From positions 1-41,479 of the forward strand of contig JABXHQ010000104.1 in assembly GCA_013373545.1 (NCBI GenBank): DNA of 41,479 nt, read 5' to 3'. This document shows, one piece after another, positions 8,159 through 17,708 of the stretch. Positions within the stretch are counted from its first letter, which is position 1. Each line of letters starts with the position of its first letter. Source of the stretch: Gammaproteobacteria bacterium. GTDB lineage: Bacteria; Pseudomonadota; Gammaproteobacteria; Enterobacterales; Kangiellaceae. The translations under genes were made by a program, and so were the position numbers. The notes below the pieces were generated by a model, which did not search any database, was not told where the DNA came from, and was given only the letters and a program-made list of their open reading frames with translations.

Positions 8159-9025
8159 ATGCAAAATTTAGTTTTGTCTGTTTTAATATTTTCAGCTATC
8201 AACGCAACTGCGATCCCTGGAACGGATATCACTATTTTTAAATTATTGGCGACTAAGTCAGCGACCGCGCAATCGGCTGACCGTTTGACTCTAGAGCCAA
8301 CGACGCACACCGTGCAGCGCAAAGGGTATGATAATCAACCTAAATTTATTGATAACCATGCATTACTTTTCACGCGCGAAATTGCGGGACAAACTGAAAT
8401 TATTCGTTGGTCGCTGGGAGATTCAAAGCAAACCCAAATGACGGAAACACCGGTTAGCGAATATTCACCGACGCCGTTAGCAAAAGGCCAGTTTTCAGTG
8501 GTGGTTGCTGCTGGCGAACAACAATCCTTATGGATTTATCAAGATGGAAAGGCGCTACAACGGGTCAATGGTCCCGTCGAGCCAGTGGGGTATCATGCTT
8601 GGCTTGGCAATGATGTGCTAGCCATGTTTCGGCTTGCTGATCCGCATGAGTTAGTAGTGTATTCCATTGCTAAGGACCAGATGCAGGTGGTAGCTAAGAA
8701 TATTGGCCGCACTTTAATCAGTCAAAATACTGACCAGTTGTGGTTTACTTTAATTGAAGGCGACCAGGCGTTTATTGCGCAATACAATCACACCGATGGT
8801 AGCGTTCAGCGAGTCACCGCATTACCCAGCAAACGAGAAGATTTTGCATGGCATCCAAAGCATGGCTTTATCGCTAGCGATGGGCAGCAATTGTTACGCT
8901 GGCAAACGGGTTTTGAGGCATGGCAACCGCTAGTGATGTCAAAGCCAATAGCCTTGACCGATTTAACCCGTATCGCGATCAGCCCAGACGGTACGATCTT
9001 AGCGCTGGTTCATCAAGACCGATAA
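8159..9025 (+). CDS. secreted TolB-like beta-propeller protein
   Basis: A 288-residue protein beginning with a hydrophobic signal sequence (NLVLSVLIFSAINATA). The mature part has repeated short beta-rich blades of the WD40-like/PD40 type: an N-terminal IPGTDITIFKL, then QPKFIDNHALLFTRE, YSPTPLAKGQFSVVV and a final RIAISPDGTILALV. Such proteins resemble the TolB propeller, but the length and the lack of a TolB N-terminal domain mean it is not TolB itself. A periplasmic binding or scaffold role is inferred only from the fold. It follows the cyclase gene by 33 nt with a modest RBS (aggg) before the ATG, so it is likely in the same operon. Confidence 0.7.
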   Translation: MQNLVLSVLIFSAINATAIPGTDITIFKLLATKSATAQSADRLTLEPTTHTVQRKGYDNQPKFIDNHALLFTREIAGQTEIIRWSLGDSKQTQMTETPVSEYSPTPLAKGQFSVVVAAGEQQSLWIYQDGKALQRVNGPVEPVGYHAWLGNDVLAMFRLADPHELVVYSIAKDQMQVVAKNIGRTLISQNTDQLWFTLIEGDQAFIAQYNHTDGSVQRVTALPSKREDFAWHPKHGFIASDGQQLLRWQTGFEAWQPLVMSKPIALTDLTRIAISPDGTILALVHQDR

Positions 9026-9120
9026 ACTAGGTTAAGTTTGCGATAAAATTACCAAATCCAAGCAAATCTGTAAAAGTCTGCTAATTTTAACTTCAGTAGC
9101 TACTATTTGAGGACAGCTGT

Positions 9121-9957
9121 TTGGAAGTTGATTATCAAAAACTGGTCAGCGATATTGCGCGCGCTGCGGACAGTGGTCGGATTCGAATTCCTTCATTTCC
9201 AGAAAACCTAATTAAGTTAAAAGAAGCGCTTAATAACCCAGAAATTTCCGTGCGCTATTTAGCTCAGCTGGTGCATACCGATCCGGTGCTGGCAAATCGA
9301 ATTTTTGCCATCGCTCAGTCGGCCGCTTATCAGCTTAATACCGAGCAAGATAACCTGTTAAAGGTGATGCAACGACTGGGCATGAATGTTATCCGTGGCG
9401 CCATTTATAATCATTGTTTGGCGCAGCTGTTTAATGATCGGCAATATAAACGAGTAGAAGTAGTCGCAAGCTTTGTGCGTAATCGTTCTCTTGAAGTTGC
9501 CGGAATAGCCTACGCTATTACCAAGCGCTACGATTTAGATGATCCTTCCTTAGCGCTACTATCCGGGTTGTTTCATAATGTTGGGGCTTTAGTGATTTTA
9601 AATTGGCTATCACAAAATACCAGTCGCCAACTAACTGAGAAAGAACAAAAGGCTCTGGTGGTTTATGGGCAATATAAGTTCGCCGATCGTGTGTTAGAAA
9701 AGTGGCAAATTCCCGAAACCTTACGTCGGGTGATCAGCGCTGGAGAAGATTCAGTTGATACCTTTGATGAGCGTAACCGATTTGTCCATCTGGTAAATGT
9801 TGCACGTTGGGTCAGTCGTATTTTGCGCAGTCAAAAAACTATTGAAGATCCGCCGCTGTCATCGCTGGCGTTATTTAATCTAGATGTTGATGAAGTTTTG
9901 CAAGACAAAGACGTGTTACTTAAAGAAATGATCCGCGTCATTCAACTCATGCGTTAA
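9121..9957 (+). CDS. HDOD domain-containing signalling protein
   Basis: A 278-residue cytoplasmic protein built largely of one HDOD domain (PF08668), a degenerate relative of the HD phosphohydrolases found in signalling proteins. Family marks are IPSFPENLIKLKEALNNP (23-40), LVHTDPVLANRIFAIAQSA, a central LGMNVIRGAIYN and LSGLFHNVGALVI (about 148-160). No GGDEF, EAL or receiver domain is attached. The start is a TTG at 9121; it is favoured because a clear GAGGA lies at 9109-9113, 7 nt before it. A bidirectional terminator follows the stop. It trails the cyclase and TolB-like genes by 95 nt and may have its own promoter. Confidence 0.85.
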   Translation: MEVDYQKLVSDIARAADSGRIRIPSFPENLIKLKEALNNPEISVRYLAQLVHTDPVLANRIFAIAQSAAYQLNTEQDNLLKVMQRLGMNVIRGAIYNHCLAQLFNDRQYKRVEVVASFVRNRSLEVAGIAYAITKRYDLDDPSLALLSGLFHNVGALVILNWLSQNTSRQLTEKEQKALVVYGQYKFADRVLEKWQIPETLRRVISAGEDSVDTFDERNRFVHLVNVARWVSRILRSQKTIEDPPLSSLALFNLDVDEVLQDKDVLLKEMIRVIQLMR

Positions 9958-9962
9958 GGATA

Positions 9963-9990
9963 AAAAAAGGGAGCCGAAGCTCCCTTTTTT
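9963..9990. terminator. bidirectional intrinsic terminator between the HDOD gene and pckA
   Basis: GGGAGC (9969-9974), loop CGAA, GCTCCC (9979-9984), flanked by an A-run on the left and six T on the right. The symmetric A/T flanks allow termination from both sides, as expected between convergent genes. Confidence 0.9.
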
Positions 9991-10004
9991 ATCACTGCCA
10001 TCGC

Positions 10005-11546
10005 TTATAAAGCAGGACCTGCTTTAATAATGTCATCAGAGACTGTGAACTTTTTAAAGTTCTCAATGAAGAGTTTCGCTAACTCTTGCGCAGCTGCGTC
10101 GTAATTTTCTGGGTTTGCCCAAGTTGATTTTGGATTCAACAAAGCTGGGTCAACACCTTCAACTGCAACCGGTGCTTGCAAGTTCAAGTAAGGAATAGCT
10201 TGGGTTTCAACATCACGTAAAGCTCCCGATTGAATCGCCGTGATAACCGCACGCGTTGTTGGAATGTCAAAACGCTTACCACCATCGCCGTATGGACCGC
10301 CTGTCCAACCCGTATTCACTAAATAAACTTTTGCGTTATTGGCCGCGATACGCTTCATTAATAGTTCAGCATAAACACCAGCTGGACGAGGGAAGAAAGG
10401 CGCACCAAAACAGGTTGAGAAGGTTGATTCAATTGCAGCAGTCGAACCAATTTCGGTTGAGCCGACTTTAGCAGTGTAGCCGCTTAAGAAGTGATAAGCT
10501 GCCGCTTCTTTGCTTAAGATGGAAACTGGAGGTAAAACGCCGGTTAAATCACAAGTTAAGAAGATAATGGCATTCGGCTCACCGGCAGCATTGGCGTCTA
10601 CTTTACGCTCAATGTGATCGCGTGGATATCCGGCGCGTGAGTTTTGAGTTAATGAAACATCGGTGTAATCTGGCGTTCCCTGATCATCCAACACAACATT
10701 TTCAATAATGGTGCCGTGTTTAATGGCATTCCAAATAACCGGCTCATTCTTTTCACTTAGGTCGATACATTTTGCATAGCATCCACCTTCAATATTAAAT
10801 ACGGTGCCTTCACCCCAGCCATGCTCATCGTCACCAATCAAGAAACGATCAGGATCGGCAGACAAGGTTGTTTTACCGGTACCCGATAAACCAAAGAATA
10901 AGGTGACATCACCTTCGCCATCGGTATTAGCCGAGCAATGCATTGGTAATACGTCTTGTGCTGGTAATAAGAAGTTTTGCACAGAGAACATGGCTTTTTT
11001 CATTTCGCCCGCATAACGCATGCCGGCAATTAACACTTTACGCTGTTTGAAGTTGATAATTACACAACCGTAGCTGTTGGTGCCATCACGCTCTGGATCG
11101 CAGCGGAAACCAGCTGCGTTAAGAATTTGCCATTCTGGGCGGTTATCGGGATTGTAGCTATCGACGCGGATAAATAAGTTGCGCGCGAAGAGGTTCTGCC
11201 AAGCGGTTTCAGTGCGTACATTAACCGGTAGAAAATATTCATCTCCGGCACCCACGTGGAGTGTAGACTGAAAATATTCGTCTTGGGTTTCAAGGTGCGT
11301 TGCCACACGATCCCACAGAGCGTTGAACTTATCTTCATCAAAAGGACGGTTTACGTTGCCCCAATCGATGTCATTCTCGGTGGTCTCTTCCTTGACGATG
11401 AAACGATCATTGGGTGAACGTCCCGTTCTTTCTCCTGTTTCCACGGATAATGCGCCATTTGCGGCAATGTTGCCTTCTCCGCGTTCTACGGCTTTGGCAA
11501 CCAGTTCATCTGTGGATAAATTTAAATGCACCTTAGCTTGTGACAT
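10005..11546 (-). CDS. pckA: phosphoenolpyruvate carboxykinase (ATP)
   Basis: PckA converts oxaloacetate and ATP to phosphoenolpyruvate, CO2 and ADP, the entry step to gluconeogenesis from TCA-cycle carbon. In this 513-residue protein the ATP-type signature is clear: TGRSPNDRF (41-49, oxaloacetate-binding arginine), the P-loop [10 protein letters not shown] (219-228), the metal-binding LIGDDEHGW (236-244) and [11 protein letters not shown]. The length is slightly shorter than the E. coli enzyme. A gaggaag RBS lies 7-10 nt before the ATG. Its long upstream region is shared with a divergent CrbR-like regulator, which suggests, but does not prove, that pckA is controlled together with acetate or 3-hydroxybutyrate use. 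Confidence 0.97.
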   Translation of the reverse strand: MSQAKVHLNLSTDELVAKAVERGEGNIAANGALSVETGERTGRSPNDRFIVKEETTENDIDWGNVNRPFDEDKFNALWDRVATHLETQDEYFQSTLHVGAGDEYFLPVNVRTETAWQNLFARNLFIRVDSYNPDNRPEWQILNAAGFRCDPERDGTNSYGCVIINFKQRKVLIAGMRYAGEMKKAMFSVQNFLLPAQDVLPMHCSANTDGEGDVTLFFGLSGTGKTTLSADPDRFLIGDDEHGWGEGTVFNIEGGCYAKCIDLSEKNEPVIWNAIKHGTIIENVVLDDQGTPDYTDVSLTQNSRAGYPRDHIERKVDANAAGEPNAIIFLTCDLTGVLPPVSILSKEAAAYHFLSGYTAKVGSTEIGSTAAIESTFSTCFGAPFFPRPAGVYAELLMKRIAANNAKVYLVNTGWTGGPYGDGGKRFDIPTTRAVITAIQSGALRDVETQAIPYLNLQAPVAVEGVDPALLNPKSTWANPENYDAAAQELAKLFIENFKKFTVSDDIIKAGPAL

Positions 11547-12010
11547 GTGACTACTTCCTCGGGCGTATCGGTTTAGTTCGGCTAAAAAGTGCGCGCGATT
11601 GTATCAGGTTAGATGGGCTAAATCGAGATTTTTATCGGAAAAAAATGAAGAAAAACAGTGAGTTAACGAATAGGGTGTTGTAATTTATTTTCATTATTTG
11701 ACATTAATAGTGAATAACTTTAGCTGCAACAAATTCATCGATAACCTTTGATTCTATGTATAAACAGTAAGTTAGCGGCATTGCTTCGGAATTACATATG
11801 ATGATCGCGACGAAAATACCGCTGCTTATGGCGCTATTTATGTAATTTTATTACATTTATGTTGCTCAATGATCGTCCGCTTAGCGCTGATCGTGGTCGG
11901 TAGACTGGTTGTACTAAAGTATTATTGCCTTCGATTGCCTTTGCCTGAAGATCGGTAGAGAATGGTAGTGAGTCGGGCCGTTGCGTCGAAATTTAGTTTA
12001 AGGGGTGTTG
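11547..12010. promoter_or_regulatory. 464-nt divergent regulatory region between pckA and the CrbR-like gene
   Basis: No plausible gene is present. It must hold promoters for both directions. Visible elements are an AT-rich stretch with TTGACA at 11699-11704 (no good -10 at the right distance), a perfect 7+3+7 palindrome at 11840-11856 (listed separately), a second ATTACATATG near 11791, and TACTAAAGTA at 11912-11921, one base from the palindrome TACTATAGTA found upstream of bdhA. AGGGG at 12001-12005 is the RBS of the regulator. Confidence 0.5.
11840..11856. promoter_or_regulatory. perfect inverted repeat, candidate operator
   Basis: ATGTAAT TTT ATTACAT: two perfect 7-bp arms around a 3-bp spacer, about 155 nt before the CrbR-like start. 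The size and symmetry fit a dimeric regulator site. It has no T-run and is not a terminator. The binding protein is unknown. Confidence 0.4.
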
Positions 12011-12661
12011 ATGAATACACTGAAAATATTAATTGCGGATGATCATCCTTTGTTTCGAGCCGCCTTGATCCAAGCCTTAGGGACCTACTCAACTGCGCTG
12101 GAGATAATAGAAGCCGAAAATCATCAGCAAACCGCAACTGCGATGCAAACCCCGGATCTCGACTTAGCTTTGGTCGATCTTAATATGCCAGGTGAGCAAG
12201 GTATTTTGCATCTATTTGAACTATGCAAACAGCATCCCGACGTTGTTATTGTGGTCATTTCGGGCCACGATGATACGCCCACAATCCATAAAGTGAGACA
12301 GTCGGGAGCCGCCGGCTTTATTACTAAGTCTACTTCAATGCAAAACTTAACCCACGCCATTACTGCCATCATTGAACAGGGTGAGTATTGGCCGGAGTCG
12401 TTTGATAGCGGGGAAGATGCCGCCGAGTACCAAACGCTTAATGCAATTGCCAGTATGACGCCGCAACAAAAGCGTGTACTAGCCATGATTGCTGACGGAA
12501 AATTAAATAAGCAAATTGCTTATGATCTTAACTTACAAGAAACTACCATTAAGCAGCACGTTTCGGCTATTTTACGCAAGCTCAATGTCTACAACCGCAC
12601 TCAAGCAGGATTAATTTATCAACAAGCAACTGAAAGCCATGCCGCGGCAATTAGCGTTTAA
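12011..12661 (+). CDS. crbR: LuxR-type response regulator, CrbR-like
   Basis: A 216-residue NarL/FixJ-type response regulator. The N-terminal receiver has the acid pair (IADDHPLF), phospho-acceptor D56 (LVDLNMPG) and the lysine of GFITKS. The C-terminal helix-turn-helix (about 146-205) starts TPQQKRVLAMIADG and contains NKQIAYDLNLQETTIKQHVS. I start at ATG 12011 rather than GTG 12005 because AGGGG (12001-12005) is correctly spaced only for the ATG. The gene converges on a transporter-type hybrid histidine kinase with a 21-nt gap. That pairing is the arrangement of CrbS/CrbR (MxtR/ErdR in Pseudomonas), which controls acetyl-CoA synthetase and acetate use in Vibrio and Pseudomonas. Orthology is inferred from architecture and context. 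Confidence 0.8.
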   Translation: MNTLKILIADDHPLFRAALIQALGTYSTALEIIEAENHQQTATAMQTPDLDLALVDLNMPGEQGILHLFELCKQHPDVVIVVISGHDDTPTIHKVRQSGAAGFITKSTSMQNLTHAITAIIEQGEYWPESFDSGEDAAEYQTLNAIASMTPQQKRVLAMIADGKLNKQIAYDLNLQETTIKQHVSAILRKLNVYNRTQAGLIYQQATESHAAAISV

Positions 12662-12682
12662 TACGCTGTGTATCAGTGCATT

Positions 12683-15600
12683 TTAAAGTAATGTATTTTT
12701 AATCAGTGCGCGCAACTTCATGGCTTTTATCGGCTTGTAAAGCATCGGAATATTTCGCTCATTTGCCTTGTCTCGCAATCGTTCGCTGCGATCGGCTGTG
12801 AGTAAAAACACAGCACAAGGGTTTTGCTCGGTAACATAATCCATGACCATAAAGCCGGTCTCTTGGTTATCCAAATGATGATCAACCAATAGCAAGTCAA
12901 ATGTCTTTAGGTGTTTCAAGCGCTTAACTTCGGCTAATGAGCGACAAGTGGTAACGGTTGCTCCCCACTGCTCGAGCAGCGTACGCATAGAATGCAAAAT
13001 ATCTTGGTCATTGTCGACGCAAAGCAGTGTTAAATGGTCAAATTGCGCACTGTCATGAGGAGGCACTGGAGCGGTTACCTTATCCTGAAAACTGCGCTCT
13101 ACGAGCGGCGTAGTAACGCTGAAGCAAGATCCTTGCGATAGCTGAGAGCTGACGTTGAGCGGATGTTCAAGCAGGTTGGCGCAACGTGCTGCAATGGCTA
13201 AGCCAAGACCATGCCCAGTCTGGCTGGAGTGTTGATCAACTCGAGTAAACTCTTCAAAAATCTTTGACTGCATCGCCCGTGCTACCCCACAGCCTTGATC
13301 CCACACTGATATTTTTACTTGCTGCTGTTGAACGCGAGCGCCGACGAGAACTTTTCCGTGTTGGCTATAACGGATCGCATTACTGATGTAGTTTTGCAGT
13401 ATCCGCCGTAACAAAGAAGGATCGGACTCAACCACTGCTGAAGTAAAACAAGGTTTCAATTGAATTGATTTTTGCTCGGCGATAACGGCAAACTCATCAC
13501 ACAAGTCTTTAAGTAATGGATACAGCGCAAAGCACTGACGCTTAACGGTTATCACGCCGGCATCCAACTTAGAAATTTCTAGTAAATCGCTGAGCAATTC
13601 ATCGGCAAGATTAAGTGAGCGTTGAATTAAATTAAGTTGCTGCTGCATCTCGCCACTCGGTGTTTTGGCTGAGAGGGCTTGGGTTAATAGCGAGGCGGCG
13701 TTCAATGGTTGCAAAATATCATGACTCGCCGCCGCTAAAAACCGCGTTTTACTTAAGTTGGCTGCGTCCGCTGATTTTTTTGCTAAATCCAATTGTCGAT
13801 TACTGGCCAACAGCTGTTCTGTTCGTTGATTGACTCGATCTTCTAAAGAAGCATTGACTTCAGCGAGTTGCTGTTGCTTTTGTCTTAACTCCGTAATATC
13901 GATAAACACCGTTACAAAACCACCACCCGGCATAGGGTTTCCTTGCACAGTAATGACCCGACCATTGTGTTGTCGTTCAAAGGAATGTGCGCTAGCTTGT
14001 TTAAGATAATTTAAGCGCTTTTCGACCGCGGCTTGTCGATCACTGTCACCGAATAAGCCTTGAGTAGCATTAAAGTAAATAAGATCTTTGATGGGGCGAC
14101 CAACCACGAGTAACTCGTCCGGGTAATTAAATAGCTGTTGATAATGTCGGTTCCAAGCAACCAGTTTTAAGTTGCTATCGATAACACTGATCCCATGCGA
14201 AATGTTTTCCATGGCCGATTGCAATAACTCTCGATTAAATGTAAATACTTGGGTGGCTTCATCAACCATATCTACCACATCTCTTAGTGGTACCGATTTT
14301 TTACCCGTTAGTGTATCCATGATTATTTGTGCGGAAGATCCGCCAATCACACGACTGAGTCGCCGCTGACAAGTTTCGATATCTTGAACCGAAGCAACAA
14401 TAGTATGGGCACTGGCAATTGTTTGCGCATCATAATGACGGTTAATGTAGTCAAAATTTTCAGCCTTTCCAATAAAACGCTCATTCAACTCAAACAAGTC
14501 GGCCAGAGTAACGTGGTTATCATTATAAGCACTGTCGCTGGTTTGACTGAGGGCCTTTGAGCTAACAAATTTCAAAGCTTGTACGCACTCATCTTTAGTC
14601 GCTTGCGTATTAAGTGAAACAAATATAAGCGTTAACGCGTTAAGTAATAGTGACCAAAATACGCCAAGTGTTAAGGAGTCAAAAATAGATGTGTCTAACC
14701 AAAAGCTAGGTGCTAGTTGGGAGAATCCAAACCAGGGACCGCTGTACCAATCGTTAGCTAAATATCCGGCATGACAAAGTGATGGAATAAGTAACAGATA
14801 GGTCCAAGTAATTATGCCGATGAATAAGCCGGCAAAAACACCGCGTTTATTTGCTGGACGCCAATAAACTGCCGCCACAATCGCGGGCGCGAATTGCGCA
14901 ACCAACGAAAACGATAATAAACCTAACGAGGCTAGCTCAAAAGCTGAAGCAATTGTACGGTAGTAGATAAAAGCTAATAGCATCAGGCTAATAATAATTA
15001 ATCGACGCGCCATCAACAGCCAACGTTGGATATTTTGCTTTGGACGACGGTTAATCTTTTGAATGCTCATGGCCAGCGGTAATAGAATATCATTTGAAAT
15101 CATGGTGCTGAGTACAACACTCACAATAATGATCATGCTAGTCGCTGCAGAAAATCCTCCAAGGTAAGCAATTAAAGAAAATAGGGCAGAACCTTCACTG
15201 AGCGGAAATGCCAGAATAAAAGTGTCAGGCGCAACATTTAGCTGGTTAAAATAAATAAGACCGGCAATCGCGATGGGTAGAATAAATAAGTTGATCAGTA
15301 ATAAATAACTGCCGAATATCCAACGTGCGCGACGAACATCGGCTTTCGCTTTATTTTCCACAACCAATACATGAAATTGTCGCGGTAAACAAAAAATAGC
15401 TAGTAAGCCCAATAAGGCATGGACCCAATAGAGCAACGGTGAATAGTTTTGCTGCCACGCCGATTCGATCGATTGTACTTGGGCAGCTTGCTCCAAAAGG
15501 TCGCCAACACCATTAAAAATATAAAAGCAAATGTAAATGCCTAAAGCTAAAAATGCGATAAGTTTAACGACTGATTCGAATGCGACTGCATGAATAATTC

Positions 15601-16165
15601 CGGTTTGATGTTCTGCTGCATCAACGCGACGAGTACCAAAAACGATCGCAAAAAGACCCATTAATAAGCTAATGTATAATGCTGCGTCTTGCAGTATGCC
15701 ACTTGGAGCATCGATAGGATTTTGGCCAGTGGTAGTTAATAATGCATAGGATATTGTTAGTGCTTTGAGCTGTAAGGCAATGTAGGGAACTAAAGCAATG
15801 AAAGCAATTAGAGTGATGGTTGCGGCTAACAATTGCGACTTACCAAATCGAGAAGAAATAAAATCAGCAATTGACGTTATATTATTCTGACGACCAACAC
15901 TGACCAATTTACTGAGAAAACGCCAGCCAAAAAATAGCAATATCAATGCGCCAATATAGGTCGGAGCAAAATACCAGCCGGTACTTGCCGCTTGTGCAAT
16001 GGTGCCAAAGAAAGCCCAGCTAGTACAAAATATTGCTAACGATAAGGAGTAGATCCAGGTGTTATGTTTGGCTGATGTTTTCCTTTGTTCGAAAAAATAA
16101 GCAATTGCAAACAGTAGTGCAATATAAATAAGCGAGCAGAAAATTATTAGCCAGCTGGAAATCAA
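12683..16165 (-). CDS. crbS: sodium/solute-symporter-type hybrid histidine kinase, CrbS-like
   Basis: A 1160-residue protein. Residues 1 to about 520 form a complete SLC5/SSS (PutP-like) transporter domain with about 13 membrane helices. A cytoplasmic linker of the STAC type (about 525-640) follows, then a PAS domain (about 645-760), a coiled coil (760-800), HisKA with H815 (AASHDILQPLNAAS), HATPase with N929 and GTGHGLGL-type G2 box (SQTGHGLGLA, 981-990), and a C-terminal receiver with D1051/D1053, phospho-acceptor D1095 and K1144. This is the CrbS/MxtR architecture. In the family the transporter domain is thought to couple a substrate or its transport to signalling; the signal here is unknown. 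It lies downstream of a GntP permease on the same strand (95-nt gap), so the two may be co-transcribed. Confidence 0.88.
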   Translation of the reverse strand: MISSWLIIFCSLIYIALLFAIAYFFEQRKTSAKHNTWIYSLSLAIFCTSWAFFGTIAQAASTGWYFAPTYIGALILLFFGWRFLSKLVSVGRQNNITSIADFISSRFGKSQLLAATITLIAFIALVPYIALQLKALTISYALLTTTGQNPIDAPSGILQDAALYISLLMGLFAIVFGTRRVDAAEHQTGIIHAVAFESVVKLIAFLALGIYICFYIFNGVGDLLEQAAQVQSIESAWQQNYSPLLYWVHALLGLLAIFCLPRQFHVLVVENKAKADVRRARWIFGSYLLLINLFILPIAIAGLIYFNQLNVAPDTFILAFPLSEGSALFSLIAYLGGFSAATSMIIIVSVVLSTMISNDILLPLAMSIQKINRRPKQNIQRWLLMARRLIIISLMLLAFIYYRTIASAFELASLGLLSFSLVAQFAPAIVAAVYWRPANKRGVFAGLFIGIITWTYLLLIPSLCHAGYLANDWYSGPWFGFSQLAPSFWLDTSIFDSLTLGVFWSLLLNALTLIFVSLNTQATKDECVQALKFVSSKALSQTSDSAYNDNHVTLADLFELNERFIGKAENFDYINRHYDAQTIASAHTIVASVQDIETCQRRLSRVIGGSSAQIIMDTLTGKKSVPLRDVVDMVDEATQVFTFNRELLQSAMENISHGISVIDSNLKLVAWNRHYQQLFNYPDELLVVGRPIKDLIYFNATQGLFGDSDRQAAVEKRLNYLKQASAHSFERQHNGRVITVQGNPMPGGGFVTVFIDITELRQKQQQLAEVNASLEDRVNQRTEQLLASNRQLDLAKKSADAANLSKTRFLAAASHDILQPLNAASLLTQALSAKTPSGEMQQQLNLIQRSLNLADELLSDLLEISKLDAGVITVKRQCFALYPLLKDLCDEFAVIAEQKSIQLKPCFTSAVVESDPSLLRRILQNYISNAIRYSQHGKVLVGARVQQQQVKISVWDQGCGVARAMQSKIFEEFTRVDQHSSQTGHGLGLAIAARCANLLEHPLNVSSQLSQGSCFSVTTPLVERSFQDKVTAPVPPHDSAQFDHLTLLCVDNDQDILHSMRTLLEQWGATVTTCRSLAEVKRLKHLKTFDLLLVDHHLDNQETGFMVMDYVTEQNPCAVFLLTADRSERLRDKANERNIPMLYKPIKAMKLRALIKNTLL

Positions 16166-16260
16166 AGTACATTGCCTACAGTGTTAAAGGTTGGCCAAGC
16201 GTTAAGTTGGATACAAGTATTGGCGATGAAACTTTTCAACGCCATTATTAATGGTTCAAG

Positions 16261-17556
16261 TTAAAGAATAAATATGGCTAATGCAAGTGCTAATCCGATC
16301 AAGGGTGTGACCACCGTCAGGGCAGCCATTGGACCATAGGCGGCGCGATGGGTTTCACCACAGATTGCGCGAATCGTGGTCACAACGTAGCCGTTGTGGG
16401 GCAGCGAATCAAGCGCACCACTGGCAATGGCGACCACGCGGTGAAGTTGCTCGGGATCGACGCCAGCATCAAGATAATGCGGTGCTAGCACGGGTAACGC
16501 GATGGCTTGTCCGCCAGACGCAGAACCGGTTAGTCCAGCAATAACACTCACGGCGATGGCTGCTCCAATCAGTTCGTTTCCCGGGATAGAGGTCATGGTT
16601 TCTACGGCGACAGCAAATGCGGGTGACGCTTTTGCCACTGTGCCAAAGCCAACCACGGCTGCAGTATTCCCGATCGCGAGTAACGCACCCGTGGTACCTT
16701 CCCCGAGCGCTTTGTTTAAATCGTGAACAAAGTTTAAATTGATGATCCAAGCACAAATGCTGCCAGCGAGTAGTGCAAGGATCAGAGCGTTTTGTTTTAA
16801 TGAATCATGAAATAAATAAGCAATCACCAAAACCACAATTAATGGGAGTAAGCCTTTTATTGGATGTGGTAACCGTTGCTGGCGCGGTTTTGGATCGGTG
16901 TCTCGACTCGCAAACCGCTCGCCATTTTGGACCGCTTTGCGGATCATTTTATTTAACCACCAGTAGCCAAATAACGCCATGAACACAGCCACCACTAAAC
17001 TTACTTCCCAAGCTGCCATATGAGTCGTACCCAAATACTTGACTGGGATCCAATTCTGAATTTCTGGTGATCCCGCCGAGGTCATGGTAAATGTCACTGA
17101 GCCAAAAGCCATTGTCGCTGGAATAAAGCGCCGCGGAAGATCGCCTTCTCGAAATAGTGCGAGGGCCATGGGGTAGACTGAAAATGCAACAACAAATAAA
17201 CTGACGCCTCCATAAGTTAATACGGCGCAGGAAATCACAATCGCGAGCGCTGCGTATTTAGCGCCTAACTTAGCGACTAAAAAATGTGAAACGCTTTGCG
17301 CGCAACCGGTATCTTCCATGACTTTGCCGAATAGTGAACCTAGTAAAAACATTAAGAACCAAGACTGTACAAAACCAGCAAATCCGCTTGAGTAGAAATG
17401 TATAAACGATTGCTCGCCCACGGTTAATAATTCGAGTCCTCCACACAGGGCGACAATAAGCGCACACAATGGTGCGGCGATTAGTAAGTTCATACCACGT
17501 ATGGTTAAGATTATGAGCAGGGTGAGCCCACCGATTAAACCAACAAGACTGAGCAT
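16261..17556 (-). CDS. GntP family organic acid permease
   Basis: A 431-residue inner-membrane carrier with about 12 hydrophobic segments. It matches the GntP/gluconate:H+ symporter family: an N-terminal GLIGGLTLLIILTIRG, a conserved FLLGSLFGKVMEDTG (75-89), central TSAGSPEIQNW, and a C-terminal GSASGGQAIALPVL and DSLPHNGYVVTT. Members import gluconate, and some family members are annotated as D-beta-hydroxybutyrate permeases next to bdhA. In this window, with 3HB hydrolase and dehydrogenase nearby and a CrbS-like kinase just downstream, a short organic acid such as 3-hydroxybutyrate is a better guess than gluconate, since no gluconate kinase is seen. A taagg RBS precedes the ATG. Confidence 0.88.
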   Translation of the reverse strand: MLSLVGLIGGLTLLIILTIRGMNLLIAAPLCALIVALCGGLELLTVGEQSFIHFYSSGFAGFVQSWFLMFLLGSLFGKVMEDTGCAQSVSHFLVAKLGAKYAALAIVISCAVLTYGGVSLFVVAFSVYPMALALFREGDLPRRFIPATMAFGSVTFTMTSAGSPEIQNWIPVKYLGTTHMAAWEVSLVVAVFMALFGYWWLNKMIRKAVQNGERFASRDTDPKPRQQRLPHPIKGLLPLIVVLVIAYLFHDSLKQNALILALLAGSICAWIINLNFVHDLNKALGEGTTGALLAIGNTAAVVGFGTVAKASPAFAVAVETMTSIPGNELIGAAIAVSVIAGLTGSASGGQAIALPVLAPHYLDAGVDPEQLHRVVAIASGALDSLPHNGYVVTTIRAICGETHRAAYGPMAALTVVTPLIGLALALAIFIL

Positions 17557-17620
17557 TAATGGATGCCTTATGTTACTAACGATTAATTACCGATAGTCTG
17601 CTACAGCGGCTTTGTGAGGC

Positions 17621-17638
17621 CTATAGTACTATGGTACT
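17621..17638. promoter_or_regulatory. CTATAGTAC motif with inverted repeat, candidate operator
   Basis: In the divergent spacer between the GntP permease and the TonB-dependent receptor, CTATAGTAC (17621-17629) overlaps an inverted repeat AGTAC-TATG-GTACT (17625-17638). The same 9-mer occurs upstream of bdhA (27239-27247). TATAGT could instead simply be a -10 box, although I see no matching -35. Confidence 0.35.
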
Positions 17639-17708
17639 GATTAATTTTTACTATGGTTGAGGTAATGTAGGGTCCATCAGCAACACATGGACTCGAAAGG
17701 TTAACAAA

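Noticed and set aside
11511-11519. TGTGGATAA, a perfect DnaA-box sequence
   Set aside because: It lies in the pckA coding sequence where it encodes part of LSTDE. There is one copy only and no AT-rich unwinding region, so it is probably chance.
12124-12486. 120-codon open frame on the minus strand
   Set aside because: It is antisense to the response regulator gene and Cys/Ser-rich without any domain.
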